From a virus: a stretch of DNA of 27,408 nt. Each line of letters begins with the position of its first letter. Positions within the stretch are counted from its first letter, which is position 1. The DNA is taken from IMG/VR virus record IMGVR_UViG_3300033484_000012, positions 1-27,408 of that record, one strand, 5' to 3'. The position numbers were made by a program, and so were the translations under genes. Shown here in pieces: positions 18,808 to 27,408 of the stretch. The notes under the pieces are model-generated. The model was not told the origin of the DNA and ran no database searches. It saw only the letters and a program-made list of their open reading frames with translations.

Positions 18808-21478
18808 CCGCAAGACGCTCTACCTCGCCATCCAGGCCGAGACCGAGATCACGCGCGAACAGCTGAAACAGCTCGGCGTCAGCCTCCGGCAGGCTGGGGT
18901 CGACGCCGACGCCAGCCTCGACAAGATCGAGCGGCGCTTCGATCAGTTTGGCGGCAGGACGAAACAGTCGCTCGGCTCGGCCTTTGCCGGCGGTTTTATC
19001 GGCGGGCTAGTCTCGCAGCTTTCGACCGGGCTGCTGGCGGCGGTGGAAGCATCGGGCAAGTTCGGCGAGAAGCTGAAGCAGACCGCCGCCAACACGGACC
19101 TGTCCACGCGCGCTATCCAGGAGTTCCGCTTCGCCGTCGGCCAGAGCGGCGGCGATGCGGGCAAGGCCGAAGAGGGGCTGATCAGTCTTAACCAGGCAGT
19201 AGGAAAGGCGCGGAACGGCAACAAGGAGTACGCCGACACCTTCAAGGAGCTTGGTGTGCGGCTGACCGACAGCCGCGGGCGTGCGCTGCCGCTTGAGCAG
19301 ATCCTGCGCCAGACCGCCGACGGCTTCGCCAATTTCGGCAACAAGGCACAGGCCGCCGAGGCGGCGCAGCTGCTGTTCCAGGGCGCGGCGACCGCGATCG
19401 TGCCCGCGCTGCAGCGCGGATCACAGGGCCTCGACGATTTCGCCGCCAGCGCTGCCAAGCTCGGCGTCGTACTTTCCGAAGGCGAGGTCGAACGGCTCGC
19501 AGAGTTCGGGCAAAAGTCCGAGGCGCTGAAGCAGGTGCTGAGCCTCGAGCTCGCCGCGGCGGTCGGCGCCAATTCCGACGCGCTGCTGAAGCTGGCGAGC
19601 GCCCTGTTCAAGGCGGCCGGCGGCTTGGCCGAGTTCGCATCGCAGGATCCCGACCGTATCCGCGAGATCGCGGGGGCGGCGGCTGGCGCGCTGGTCGGCA
19701 GCCGCGTGGCCGGTTTGCCCGGCGCGGCGATCGGCGCCGCAATCGGGAACGCAGGTGCCGCCGACGCCCAGCTCGCAGGCACGAGCGCCATCTACGGCAA
19801 GGACCGCGAGCGCTACGGCCTCATCGGCGGTACCATTGCGGGGACGTTCGACGTGCTCACCTCGAGTCGGCAGACGCTCATCAAGGCGGCGAAGGAGGCA
19901 GAGGCGGTGCGGATGCGGGGCGCGTTGCCGACGCCGGTTGAGCAACAGCTCAGCAAGAACTTCCCGCTCTCGCGATTCAGCGCCGGCAGCGGCACGGTCA
20001 GGAACCGGCGGGCGCAGGAGGTGATCGACCAGCTGCTTTCGAAGGCCGCCGCCGACGGCGATCCGCGCAAGCTCGCCATCGCCGCGGCGTTGCAGCAGGC
20101 CGGGGTCGAGCCCGGATCAGCCGAGGGCAAGCGCATCTCGATGCTCGCCGGGCAGGTCTACGATGCCGGACCGGGCGCGCAGAAGGCCGAAGCGGATGCG
20201 CGCAAGGCGGCGGCGAAAGCCAAGGCCGACGACCGCGCGCGGCTGGCCGCGTCGCGTGCCGAGGCAGCGGGCGACAAGGCCGTCGACCGTGCGCGGCTGG
20301 GGCTGCTCGCCGCGCAGGCAGACGCGACCGGCGACCCCGCCGCGCGCTTTGCGGTGGAGAAGGAGCGCATCGAAACCGCGCGCGACACCCTGAAGGAAGA
20401 GACCGCGCAGCGCGTGGCGAACAAGCAGCTGACCGCAGCGCAGGGACGGAAGCTCGCAGCGCTCGCCGACCAGACCGCCGCCGCCGAGCTGACCGCGCTG
20501 TCCAATCGCGAGGAGGCGCGCAAGGCCGACGAGGCGTTCCAGCTGCTGCAGACGCGGCTGGCGGGCCAGCGCGACGAGCTGCAGGCCGAGCTCGAGCTTG
20601 CAACCAACCGCCGCGACCGCCAGCGCATCGAGGAGCAGCTGCTCGATCTGAAGCTCCAGCAGCTGAAGGCCGAGGTCGACAACCTGAAGGCGCTGCAGAA
20701 GCTGGGGCAGGCGACGCAGGGGCAGGTCGACGCAGCGCAGGCGCGGGTGGATCAGGCGAACGCCACCGCGCCGCTGCAGCGCCAGTCGATCGAACGCCAG
20801 AACGAGGGGCCGCTGGCGCGCTACCGCCGCCAGCTCGAAACCGAGGGCGCGAACATCGAGGACGCGTTCGAGCAGATCGCTGTCAACGGCTTCGGCCGCG
20901 TCGACAGCGCGGTCGAGCAGTCGATCGGCAAGATCAGAGTGTTCGGCGGTGTGATCGACGACATCCTCAATGGCATCCTGCAGGACTTCACCAAGCTGGC
21001 GACGCACCAGCTGTTCCGTTCGCTGCTGGGCGGCGGTGGCGGTGGCGGCGGCGGCGATATCTTTTCCAGCCTGCTCTCGGCGGGGATCAGCGCGTTCGGC
21101 GGCGCCGGTGGCCCCAGCGTCGACGCCGCGAGCTCGTTCTTCGCGAGGAACAGCGCGTCGGTGTTCTCGGGGCTGCGCTTCGCGGCCGGCGGCGATCCGC
21201 CAGTCGGCTTGGCCAGCCTGGTCGGCGAGGAGGGGCCCGAGCTGTTCGTCCCGAGGTTGCCGGGCACGATCATCCCCAACCACCGGCTGGGCGGGTTGGG
21301 CGGCGGCGGCGACTATTTCGATCTGCGCGGCGCGGTCGTCACCGAAGAGCTGCTGAACCAGGTCAACCGGCGGGTCGCGGCTGGCGCGGTCGCATCGATC
21401 AGCGGCGGCAAGCTCGGCGGGCGCGCCGAAGTCAACCGCGTGACACGGCCGCGCCTGCCCGGCAGCCGCGCGGCCTGA
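18800..21478 (+). CDS. Tail tape measure protein
   Basis: The 892-aa product starts with a helical part (QAETEITREQLKQLGVSLRQ) and a hydrophobic region around 60-80 (FAGGFIGGLVSQLSTGLLAA). The stretch LKQTAANTDLSTRAIQEFRF is typical of tape measures. Residues about 450-690 are a long Ala/Arg/Glu/Lys coiled coil (ARFAVEKERIETARDTLKEE). The C-terminus has a Gly run and the motif SLVGEEGPELFVPRLPGTII, seen at the end of lambda-like tape measures. It sets tail length and may help DNA pass into the cell. At roughly 1.5 angstrom per residue, the length rule for this family, the tail would be about 130 nm (inference). No lysozyme or peptidase domain is visible. Confidence 0.93.
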   Translation: MADRKTLYLAIQAETEITREQLKQLGVSLRQAGVDADASLDKIERRFDQFGGRTKQSLGSAFAGGFIGGLVSQLSTGLLAAVEASGKFGEKLKQTAANTDLSTRAIQEFRFAVGQSGGDAGKAEEGLISLNQAVGKARNGNKEYADTFKELGVRLTDSRGRALPLEQILRQTADGFANFGNKAQAAEAAQLLFQGAATAIVPALQRGSQGLDDFAASAAKLGVVLSEGEVERLAEFGQKSEALKQVLSLELAAAVGANSDALLKLASALFKAAGGLAEFASQDPDRIREIAGAAAGALVGSRVAGLPGAAIGAAIGNAGAADAQLAGTSAIYGKDRERYGLIGGTIAGTFDVLTSSRQTLIKAAKEAEAVRMRGALPTPVEQQLSKNFPLSRFSAGSGTVRNRRAQEVIDQLLSKAAADGDPRKLAIAAALQQAGVEPGSAEGKRISMLAGQVYDAGPGAQKAEADARKAAAKAKADDRARLAASRAEAAGDKAVDRARLGLLAAQADATGDPAARFAVEKERIETARDTLKEETAQRVANKQLTAAQGRKLAALADQTAAAELTALSNREEARKADEAFQLLQTRLAGQRDELQAELELATNRRDRQRIEEQLLDLKLQQLKAEVDNLKALQKLGQATQGQVDAAQARVDQANATAPLQRQSIERQNEGPLARYRRQLETEGANIEDAFEQIAVNGFGRVDSAVEQSIGKIRVFGGVIDDILNGILQDFTKLATHQLFRSLLGGGGGGGGGDIFSSLLSAGISAFGGAGGPSVDAASSFFARNSASVFSGLRFAAGGDPPVGLASLVGEEGPELFVPRLPGTIIPNHRLGGLGGGGDYFDLRGAVVTEELLNQVNRRVAAGAVASISGGKLGGRAEVNRVTRPRLPGSRAA

Positions 21479-21481
21479 ACC

Positions 21482-22108
21482 GTGGCGGTCATTCCTTGGC
21501 CTTCGACGGTGCCGATCCGGCGCACCGACTGGACCCCGCCCGAGGCCGACGTGCTGAGCCGTTCGATGTGGACCGGCGCCAGCCAGGTCAACACGCTCGC
21601 CGGACCGGCGCGGTGGCGCTGCAAGGTCGAGCTGCCGCCGCTGTCGGCCGCCGCGCAGCTTGCGTGGCGCGGGTTCAACGCGGCGCTGCGCGGCCGCGCG
21701 AACGCGTTCCGGCTGGTGGCGGTCGAGGCGGCGCAGCGCACACCCGCCGGCGTGCTGCTGGGTCAGGCGCGCGTCTATGGCGACGGGCAGACGGGTTTTC
21801 AGCTGATCCTCGCAAACCTGCCCGCCAACCAGACCGTCATGAAGGCGGGGCAGAAGCTGACCGCCGTGCACCCCGACGGTGACGAACAGCTGGTCGAGCT
21901 CGCGGCCGACCTCGTGAGCACCGCCGACGTCGGGACCGCGCTCCTCGGCTCGCCGCTGCGGCGCACCTACAATACCAGCACGACCGCGAGCATCGAGCTC
22001 GGCAGCCCGTGGGCGCTGATGCGCAAGATGCAGCCGGTCGGCTGGGGCGTCGGCCCGCTCACCACACGCTACGACGCTGCGACCGTAGACTGCGAAGAAT
22101 ATTTCTGA
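21482..22108 (+). CDS. Distal-tail-like (Dit/gp12-like) protein
   Basis: The 208-aa product (GTG start) begins AVIPWPSTVPIRRTDWTPPE and contains VNTLAGPARWRCKVELPPLS and AAAQLAWRGFNAALRGRANA, a pattern seen in the protein directly after the tape measure in GTA-like and sphingomonad phages. In the gene transfer agent order that slot is gp12, the distal tail protein. The C-terminus is a plausible beta-domain (LVSTADVGTALLGSPLRRTY). Placement supports the role, while sequence alone would allow only 'minor tail protein'. Confidence 0.7.
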   Translation: MAVIPWPSTVPIRRTDWTPPEADVLSRSMWTGASQVNTLAGPARWRCKVELPPLSAAAQLAWRGFNAALRGRANAFRLVAVEAAQRTPAGVLLGQARVYGDGQTGFQLILANLPANQTVMKAGQKLTAVHPDGDEQLVELAADLVSTADVGTALLGSPLRRTYNTSTTASIELGSPWALMRKMQPVGWGVGPLTTRYDAATVDCEEYF

Positions 22109-22821
22109 TGGCGAACGAAGTCACCGACAGCCAGCTCAGCCAAGGCTACGTGCAGGCGGCGCTGCTGCTCTACCTGGCGTTCGCCAGCGCGCCGGTGCGC
22201 ATCGCGATGGGGCCGATGGAGGTGAAGACGCCCGCAGGCCTCAGCGGCGACGACGACCTCGACAGCCAGAGCTGGATGCTCGGCAACAGCCGCGTGCTCT
22301 CGGTCGGCGCGGTGGAGCAGGGCGCGTCGGGATCGGACAGCTGGACCGTCACCCTCTCGGCGATCCCGACCGAGGCCGAGAACGTCGCAGCGATCGACAA
22401 CGTCGCCGAATATGCCGGCAGGCTGGCGCGCTGCTGGCTCGTGATCCTCAACAACAGCGGCACCGCCATCGCGTGGCAGCACGTGGCGACCGGCTATATG
22501 AGCCAGGTCATCGCCGACGTGTCGCCAGAGGGCATGATCGCGACGCTGACAATCGAGAACTACACGGCGCTGTTCGCGGCTGCGCCCGCGCGGACCTATC
22601 TCTCGCAGGCCGATTTCGATCCGGGCGATCTGTCGGCTGCGGCGACGCTGTCGATGGGTCAGGGCGCGTTGCCCGATTTCCAGCGCGGCGACCGCGGCGA
22701 AAGCCGCGGCGTGCCGCCCGAATATTATGGCAGCGGCTACGGGTTCGGCGGCTCCGACCTGCCGATCGCGGCGGGCGGCGTGCTGCCCTTCTTCGACATC
22801 CAGGAGGTCAAGACCAAATGA
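22108..22821 (+). CDS. Tail hub-like minor tail protein
   Basis: The 237-aa product starts at the ATG overlapping the previous stop (TGATG). It reads LLLYLAFASAPVRIAMGPME, SDSWTVTLSAIPTEAENVAA, then ARCWLVILNNSGTAIAWQHV and MIATLTIENYTALFAAAPAR. Its position corresponds to GTA gp13 / lambda gpL, between the Dit-like and NlpC-like genes. It lacks the Cys set of lambda L, so no Fe-S cluster is expected. Its function is inferred from position; the beta-rich sequence is consistent with a hub component. Confidence 0.7.
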   Translation: MANEVTDSQLSQGYVQAALLLYLAFASAPVRIAMGPMEVKTPAGLSGDDDLDSQSWMLGNSRVLSVGAVEQGASGSDSWTVTLSAIPTEAENVAAIDNVAEYAGRLARCWLVILNNSGTAIAWQHVATGYMSQVIADVSPEGMIATLTIENYTALFAAAPARTYLSQADFDPGDLSAAATLSMGQGALPDFQRGDRGESRGVPPEYYGSGYGFGGSDLPIAAGGVLPFFDIQEVKTK

Positions 22822-23318
22822 TCGGCGCGCCCGTCCACCCCGACTGGGACGCGCGGCTGACCGCGATGATCGCGGCGCGGACGCTTCGCCCGTTCGAATG
22901 GGGGCGGCAGGACTGCGTCACGCTCGCCGCCGCCGCTGCGCTGGCGATGAGCGGCACGCGGCCGCCGCTGCTCCAGGGGCTAAGCTGGCGAAGCGGCGCC
23001 GGAGCCGGGCGGGCCTTGCGGCAGCTCGGCTGCGCGGACCTGCTCGCCGCCGCCGATGCGGCATTCGGCGCGCGGCACGGGCCGCTGTCGGCGGGAGCCG
23101 GATGGATCGTCGCTGCGCCCGCGACCGAACTCCCCTGCCCCGCCGACGATGATCCGGGCGGAGCGTTCGGCCACGCGCTCGGCGTGATGTGGCGGGGCCA
23201 TGCGCTGTTCGCCGGAGCAGACGGGCTGGTCGCGCAGCCGCCGCGCAACCTGGTCGCCAGCTGGCAGCCGTGGGGCCACCGGCTGGCAAGATCGGGAGAG
23301 GCGGCGTGCCGCAGCTAA
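22818..23318 (+). CDS. NlpC/P60-like tail peptidase candidate (GTA gp14 position)
   Basis: The 166-aa product has [20 protein letters not shown] near its N-terminus, with Cys33 in the WGRxDC motif, and [20 protein letters not shown] further on, with His119. A Cys followed by a distant His is the layout of NlpC/P60-like cysteine peptidases; this WG-x-x-D-C variant matches the DUF6950 family common in alphaproteobacterial phages. In GTAs and lambda (gpK) the equivalent protein locally opens peptidoglycan during DNA entry. Here the third catalytic residue is not obvious, so activity is uncertain. It overlaps neighbouring genes at both ends. Confidence 0.78.
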   Translation: MIGAPVHPDWDARLTAMIAARTLRPFEWGRQDCVTLAAAAALAMSGTRPPLLQGLSWRSGAGAGRALRQLGCADLLAAADAAFGARHGPLSAGAGWIVAAPATELPCPADDDPGGAFGHALGVMWRGHALFAGADGLVAQPPRNLVASWQPWGHRLARSGEAACRS

Positions 23319-26284
23319 TCCCACTCGGCGCGGCTGCGATCGCAACCGCTGCGGGGGCCACCGCCACCGTCGTCAGCCTGGTCGCGACCGCTGCCAGCGT
23401 CGTCACCAGCCTCGCCTTCGGGGGCAGCGCCAAGCCCAGGCTTTCGAACTTCGACCCCAAGAGCGTCAGCCTCGACGCAGCCACCCCGCGCAAGTTCCTG
23501 CTGGGGCGCGGCGTCTTCGTGTCGGACCTGCGCTATTTCGAGGCGTCAGGGGCGAACCAGGAATATATCGACTACGTCTTCGTGCTCGCCGCGCACAAGT
23601 CGGACGCGGTCGAGCAGATCTGGATCGACGACAAGCTGGCGTGGGACAACGGCTACATCCCCGGCACCTACGCCGGGGTGCTCAGCGTCGAGATCATCCT
23701 CGAGGCCGGACCGGGCGCGTACCACACCGTCAACAGCAGCGGAGCGTGGGGTGCAGCGCAGCGGCTGACTGGCTGCACGACCGCGAAGCTGCGCGTGAAG
23801 CGCACCACCAGCGGGCGGTTCAATGGCGGGCTGCAGAATAAGGTGACCTTCGTGGGGCGCGGGATGCCGCTCTACGATCCGCGCTTCGACAGCACGAATG
23901 GCGGCACGGGCAGCCAGCGGCCAGACGACTGCTCGACCTGGGTGTGGAGCGACAACGCCACTGCGGCGGCGCTGTCGCTGATGCTCGGCTGGCGCATCAC
24001 CAACCCGTCGACGGGCGCGAAGAAGGTGAGCGTCGGCTACGGCGTGCCGTGGTCGCGCATCCGCGGCGACCGCGCGCGCTGGGCGGCAGCGAACGCAACG
24101 TGCGCCGAATCGGTCACCACGCGCGACGGCCTGACCGAGCCGCGCTTCCGCGTCAGCGCGACGCGGAGCGACTCCGACGATCCGCTCACCTGTCTCGGCC
24201 TGCTGACCGCGGCGGCAGCGGCGGAGCTCGACGATTCGACGGGTTCGATCGGCATCCGCGTGGCGCAGAACGACCTGGCCGGGCCGCTGCCCGCGTTCAC
24301 CGACGCGGACATCACGGGCGCGGTGCGCTGGACGCCGCAGCCGCCGATCGCCGAGCAATATACCGTCGTGCGCGGCCGCTATCTCGAGCCAGCCGCGCCG
24401 ACACTTTACAACCCTGTCGACTTCGCCGAGCAGGCGGTGCCCCGGCCGACTGCGGGCGGCGAACGGCCCCTGGCCGAGGAGCTGCTGGCCGTGCCGAGCC
24501 GCAGCCAGGCCGAGCGGCTGGCGAAGATGGCGGGCCAGCGCAGCCTCTATTCGGGCGTCGCCGAGCTGCCGATGAACCTGCGCGCCAGCCGCCTGAAGGT
24601 GGGCGACCCGTTCACGCTGAGCTTCGCGCCCCGCAACTGGACGAACAAGCTCGTGCGCGTGCGGCGCAAGCGCTTCGAGGTGAGCGACGGCCGCCTGAAC
24701 GTCGTCATCACCGCGCGCGAGGAGAACGCCGCGATCTATGCGTGGGACCGCGAGGAGTCGCCCAAGATCACCGCGACGACGCCAAACGCCTACGACGCAA
24801 GCAACAACCCGATCGTGCGCGCAACGGCGGCTGCGGCGACGACGGCGACGTGGGCGGCGATCACGGGCGCGCCGCAGAACACGCAGAACCTCGTCCGCAC
24901 GATCTCGGCCGCCGACGGCGTCGGCACGTGGGTGGCAGCGGTCGGCGCGATCAGCTCGGTCGCGGTTTCTGGCCGGCCCTATTCGCGCGCCTTCCAGCTG
25001 ACGACGCCCGACGCGAGCAGCTATGCATTCGCCGACGACACGCCGCGGCGCGCGATCCCGGTAACGCCGGGCGAGACGCTTTACATCTCGGCCGAGTGCG
25101 ACACCACCGGTGCACCCGGCGGCGCGTTGTTCTACACCAATATCTACGACAAGACCGGCACGCAGATCGACAGCTCGGGCCGGGTGAACTTCGCGGGCGG
25201 GCAGGCATGGAGCGCTGGCGCGGCGGTGCCCTATGTGGTGCCGGCGGGCGGCGCGACGATGGCCGCGTCGATGGCGGTTGTGCCGGGCGGCGGCGTGGTC
25301 GGCACTGCGCGCTTCGCCCAGATGTCGATCGCGCGCTTCCAGCCCGGTGCGACCACCAACGTGCCGCGCGGCGCGTGGGTATCGGGCGGCGGCTATCAGC
25401 TCGGCGATTTCGTCACGCGCAGCGGCAACGGCTGGATCTCCATCGTCGCGCACAGCGGCGTGACGACTCCGCCCGAGAGCGATCCGACGCGCTGGGCGGG
25501 GCCGTATGGCGTGCAGGGCTCGCCGGGCGCTCCGGGCGCGACGGGCCCGACCGGGCCGACGGGCTCGCCGGGCGCTCCGGGCCCGACCGGGCCGACCGGG
25601 CCGACGGGCTCGCCGGGCGCTCCGGGCCCGACCGGGCCGACGGGCTCGCCGGGCGCTCCGGGCCCGACCGGGCCGACCGGGCCGACGGGCGCGACCGGGC
25701 CGACCGGGCCGACCGGGCCGACGGGCGACAGCACGCGCGTTATCTACCAGCGCGCAGCGACGCAGCCCGCGACGCCGTCGGCGGGCAGCGGCACGCCCTC
25801 GGGCTGGTACAGCACGGTCGCCTCGGTGCCCGCGGCGGCTGCACCGATGTGGGCGTCGATCGGCACGCTTTCGGGCGGCACGATCACGTGGCAGTCGCCG
25901 GTGCGCATCGAGGCGCTGACGACGGTTGCGGGCTTCCAGGGCGCAGCGCAGATCACCGGGTCGGGCAGCACACCGTTCACGATCGCGGTGGCTGCCGGCG
26001 CATCGGTGCCGATCAGCGCTGCGGTTTCGGTCACGTCGTCGAGCGGCAGCGGCACGGTCTATGTCGACATCAACTACGGGCCGGTCGGCGGATCGGTGAC
26101 GACGGTCGCGGACGCGACCGGCACGCCGGTCACTCCGACAGAGCCGGGCCAGACATCGAACAGCGCGACGATCTTCAACGGCGGGTCCGCGCGGGTGCTG
26201 TATCAGGTCTACGCCTCTGTGCGGCGGCTCGGCTCGCCCACGCTCAGCTACTCGCCGTCGCAATCGGTCATCACTGCGGGGTAG
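23306..26284 (+). CDS. Tail tip / host-specificity protein with collagen-like stalk
   Basis: The 992-aa product starts at GTG 23306 with GGGAGAGG upstream. The N-terminus is hydrophobic ([20 protein letters not shown]), typical of J-like/GTA gp15 tail-tip proteins. Residues about 50-510 are the conserved tail-tip core: [38 protein letters not shown], and later [20 protein letters not shown]. At about 689-731 lies a module of the [15 protein letters not shown] type resembling a chitin/carbohydrate-binding fold. Residues 735-809 are 25 collagen-like Gly-X-Y triplets, many GPT. The last 180 residues ([36 protein letters not shown]) form a beta-rich tip. It likely binds the host surface. The fusion of central tail tip and fibre in one gene is unusual in length but not unique. 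Confidence 0.88.
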   Translation: MPQLIPLGAAAIATAAGATATVVSLVATAASVVTSLAFGGSAKPRLSNFDPKSVSLDAATPRKFLLGRGVFVSDLRYFEASGANQEYIDYVFVLAAHKSDAVEQIWIDDKLAWDNGYIPGTYAGVLSVEIILEAGPGAYHTVNSSGAWGAAQRLTGCTTAKLRVKRTTSGRFNGGLQNKVTFVGRGMPLYDPRFDSTNGGTGSQRPDDCSTWVWSDNATAAALSLMLGWRITNPSTGAKKVSVGYGVPWSRIRGDRARWAAANATCAESVTTRDGLTEPRFRVSATRSDSDDPLTCLGLLTAAAAAELDDSTGSIGIRVAQNDLAGPLPAFTDADITGAVRWTPQPPIAEQYTVVRGRYLEPAAPTLYNPVDFAEQAVPRPTAGGERPLAEELLAVPSRSQAERLAKMAGQRSLYSGVAELPMNLRASRLKVGDPFTLSFAPRNWTNKLVRVRRKRFEVSDGRLNVVITAREENAAIYAWDREESPKITATTPNAYDASNNPIVRATAAAATTATWAAITGAPQNTQNLVRTISAADGVGTWVAAVGAISSVAVSGRPYSRAFQLTTPDASSYAFADDTPRRAIPVTPGETLYISAECDTTGAPGGALFYTNIYDKTGTQIDSSGRVNFAGGQAWSAGAAVPYVVPAGGATMAASMAVVPGGGVVGTARFAQMSIARFQPGATTNVPRGAWVSGGGYQLGDFVTRSGNGWISIVAHSGVTTPPESDPTRWAGPYGVQGSPGAPGATGPTGPTGSPGAPGPTGPTGPTGSPGAPGPTGPTGSPGAPGPTGPTGPTGATGPTGPTGPTGDSTRVIYQRAATQPATPSAGSGTPSGWYSTVASVPAAAAPMWASIGTLSGGTITWQSPVRIEALTTVAGFQGAAQITGSGSTPFTIAVAAGASVPISAAVSVTSSSGSGTVYVDINYGPVGGSVTTVADATGTPVTPTEPGQTSNSATIFNGGSARVLYQVYASVRRLGSPTLSYSPSQSVITAG
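25508..25732 (+). repeat. Collagen-like Gly-X-Y repeat
   Basis: Twenty-five uninterrupted G-X-Y triplets run from GVQ to GDS, mostly GPT with GSPGAP modules. At DNA level the GSPGAP module starts at 25517, 25562, 25607 and 25643, spacings of 45, 45 and 36 bases, which suggests unit-scale recombination. Such repeats in phages form triple-helical trimer stalks. Confidence 0.95.
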
Positions 26285-26288
26285 GTCC

Positions 26289-26477
26289 ATGACTATTCAC
26301 GAATTCGCATTCGATCTGGGCGCAGCAGTCGTTTGGGAGATCGCGGCCCAGGCCGGGACGGTCACGGCGTGGTTCGTCGACCAGGGGCGCACGCTCTACC
26401 TGTTCCAGCCCGACGACGCGCCCGAGCCGCGCTGGCTGGCGGCGGCCGAGTTAAGCGCAGCGGGAGGGCCGACGTGA
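26289..26477 (+). CDS. Small protein of unknown function after the tail tip
   Basis: The 62-aa product starts MTIHEFAFDLGAAVVWEIAA and is a compact beta-looking sequence (GTVTAWFVDQGRTLYLFQPD). I recognise no family. Small proteins of this size often follow J-like genes. It ends in a GTGA overlap with the holin candidate. Its start is 4 bases after the tail-tip stop, so translation would depend on reinitiation or the weak upstream TAGG. Confidence 0.6.
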   Translation: MTIHEFAFDLGAAVVWEIAAQAGTVTAWFVDQGRTLYLFQPDDAPEPRWLAAAELSAAGGPT

Positions 26478-26812
26478 CCGAGGCCGAGCTCGTCGAGCTG
26501 TGGGCGCGCTGTCTCGCAGCGGCGGCGGCAGGAGCGGCCGCGCGCATCGGCCGGTCGCTGTGGGGCGACGAGGCATCGTCGCCGCCCGCCGAGGGCGAAG
26601 CGCGGCGCGCGTGGATCTGGCGGCGGAACGCAATCGTGCTCGGCTACGTCGCGGCGCTGCCCGCCGTCGCGTGCATCGCGGCCCTAGGGATCGACCACGG
26701 GCTGTGGGAGCGCACCGTCGCCGAGCTGGGATCGGTCGTTATCGGCGTGCTTGGCCCGTCGTGGGCGCGCGACCGGTTGCGCGACTGGGCGGAACGGAGG
26801 ATCGGCGAATGA
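26474..26812 (+). CDS. Putative holin
   Basis: The 112-aa product (GTG start overlapping the previous stop) has an amphipathic N-terminal helix, a charged middle, one clear transmembrane segment (IVLGYVAALPAVACIAALGI, about 54-73) and a weaker second one near 82-95 (VAELGSVVIGVLGP). It ends in a charged tail (RDRLRDWAERRIGE). Placed directly before the endolysin and overlapping it by ATGA, it fits a small holin with one or two membrane segments. I cannot assign a holin class. It might instead be a lysis regulator. Confidence 0.65.
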   Translation: MTEAELVELWARCLAAAAAGAAARIGRSLWGDEASSPPAEGEARRAWIWRRNAIVLGYVAALPAVACIAALGIDHGLWERTVAELGSVVIGVLGPSWARDRLRDWAERRIGE

Positions 26813-27408
26813 TCGAACTGGTAGTGGCAAGCGGGGCTGCGAGCGCGGTTGCGGCCGGCGCGCTCTATTATGCGGCGGGGTTCGGGCGCGGTGCGCGCTA
26901 CCAGCACAAGGCGCTGCCTCCGGGGACGCCGGTAGCCTTGCCGCCGATCGTCGGCGCTGATCGACTGAAGGGCGTGCACCCAAGCCTTGTGGGCGTGGTG
27001 CAGCGCGCCGCCGCGATGGCGCCGCCGGCGTTCCACGTCATCGAGGGTGTGCGCTCGCGTGAAACGGCGTGGGCGAACTGGGGCAAGGGCCGTACCGTGG
27101 CACAGCTGCGCGCAGCGGGCGTGCCCGATCGCTATGCCCGGCCGGGCGTGGCAGCGGTGACGTGGCTGCGTCATCCGCTGGCATCGAAGCACCTCGTGCA
27201 GCCCGACGGCTGGGGCCACGCCGTCGACCTGTTCCCCGAGCCCTATGACTGGCAGGCGCTGTGGGCGTTCGACCGGCTGGCGAAGCTGATGTTCGCCGCA
27301 GCGGGCGAGTTGGGGATCGGCCTGCGCTGGGGCGCCGACTGGAACAGCAACGGCCGCCCGCGCGAGCGCGGCGAAAGCGACAGCCCGCATTTCGAGCTGA
27401 TGCTGTGA
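26809..27408 (+). CDS. Signal-anchored M15-type endolysin
   Basis: The 199-aa product has an N-terminal hydrophobic segment (LVVASGAASAVAAGALYYAA, residues about 4-23) that could be a signal anchor. The rest is a D-Ala-D-Ala carboxypeptidase / L-Ala-D-Glu endopeptidase-like M15 domain: GVHPSLVGVVQRAAAMAP, FHVIEGVRSRETAWANWG, SKH (His128), GHAVDLFPEP (His137, Asp140), LRWGADWNSNG, and SPHFELML (His194). Likely zinc ligands are His128, Asp140 and His194. It would cut peptidoglycan peptide bonds to release progeny. The start at 26809 overlaps the holin stop. A signal anchor would make it a SAR-type enzyme exported by the host Sec system and activated when the membrane depolarises, which is inference. 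No Rz/Rz1 pair is visible in the window. Confidence 0.85.
   Translation: MIELVVASGAASAVAAGALYYAAGFGRGARYQHKALPPGTPVALPPIVGADRLKGVHPSLVGVVQRAAAMAPPAFHVIEGVRSRETAWANWGKGRTVAQLRAAGVPDRYARPGVAAVTWLRHPLASKHLVQPDGWGHAVDLFPEPYDWQALWAFDRLAKLMFAAAGELGIGLRWGADWNSNGRPRERGESDSPHFELML

Noticed and set aside
23546-26290. 914-aa open frame on the minus strand and 782-aa frame on the plus strand over the tail-tip gene
   Set aside because: Both are Arg/Ala-rich shadows of the tail-tip reading frame. The collagen-like and core tail motifs are only in the chosen frame.

Overview
The window is almost wall-to-wall phage. It carries the regulatory, replication, packaging, head, tail and lysis modules of a temperate siphovirus with an HK97-type head. 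The DNA is very GC-rich, genes overlap by 1 to 14 bases through ATGA, GTGA and TGATG junctions, and GTG/TTG starts are frequent. The tail assembly chaperone pair and the tail-tip gene order resemble those of alphaproteobacterial phages and Rhodobacter-type gene transfer agents. A high-GC alphaproteobacterial host, possibly a sphingomonad, is therefore likely, but this is inferred from style and family resemblance. No unambiguous host gene, tRNA, rRNA, IS element or CRISPR array is visible. No integrase, excisionase or attachment site is visible either. The window begins and ends exactly on gene boundaries, so it may be a trimmed prophage call or part of a larger phage.

Layout. (1) 1-1684, control region: a leftward coiled-coil gene (1-321); a 343-base gap holding inverted repeats RATAC-N5-GTWTC; a rightward membrane-protein candidate (665-1135); a small ORF (1201-1395); and a leftward XRE repressor (1238-1684). 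(2) 1757-4412, early rightward operon: a Cro-like HTH, two small unknowns flanking a CII-like HTH, an O-like replication protein containing iteron-like repeats and an (AC)12 tract, and a winged-HTH protein. (3) 4562-8304, packaging: a P-loop/HNH fusion, a 58-aa protein, a truncated methyltransferase remnant, and the small and large terminase. (4) 8301-11781: portal, prohead protease and HK97 major capsid. (5) 11846-15371, an unusual cassette of five low-complexity or fibre-like genes between capsid and connector. (6) 15368-18218, neck and tail tube: a fused fibre-adaptor/gp6-like connector, head closure, gp10-like protein, tail terminator and major tail protein. (7) 18224-26477: two tail chaperone genes, an 892-aa tape measure, Dit-like and hub-like proteins, an NlpC-like protein, and a J-like tail tip with a carbohydrate-binding-like module and a collagen-like stalk. 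(8) 26474-27408: holin candidate and a signal-anchored M15-family endolysin.

How it fits together. The repressor and the Cro-like protein face each other across a short control region and probably set the lysis/lysogeny choice; a matching operator-like repeat about 1.1 kb to the left suggests the leftward gene and/or gene 665 is in the same circuit. The early operon would start replication from an origin probably lying inside the O-like gene, then run into packaging and morphogenesis. The most unusual parts are the replication gene with its internal repeats, the fibre cassette placed in the head module next to a connector carrying a fused fibre-adaptor domain (possibly a neck fibre system), the kinase-HNH fusion, and the methyltransferase stub.
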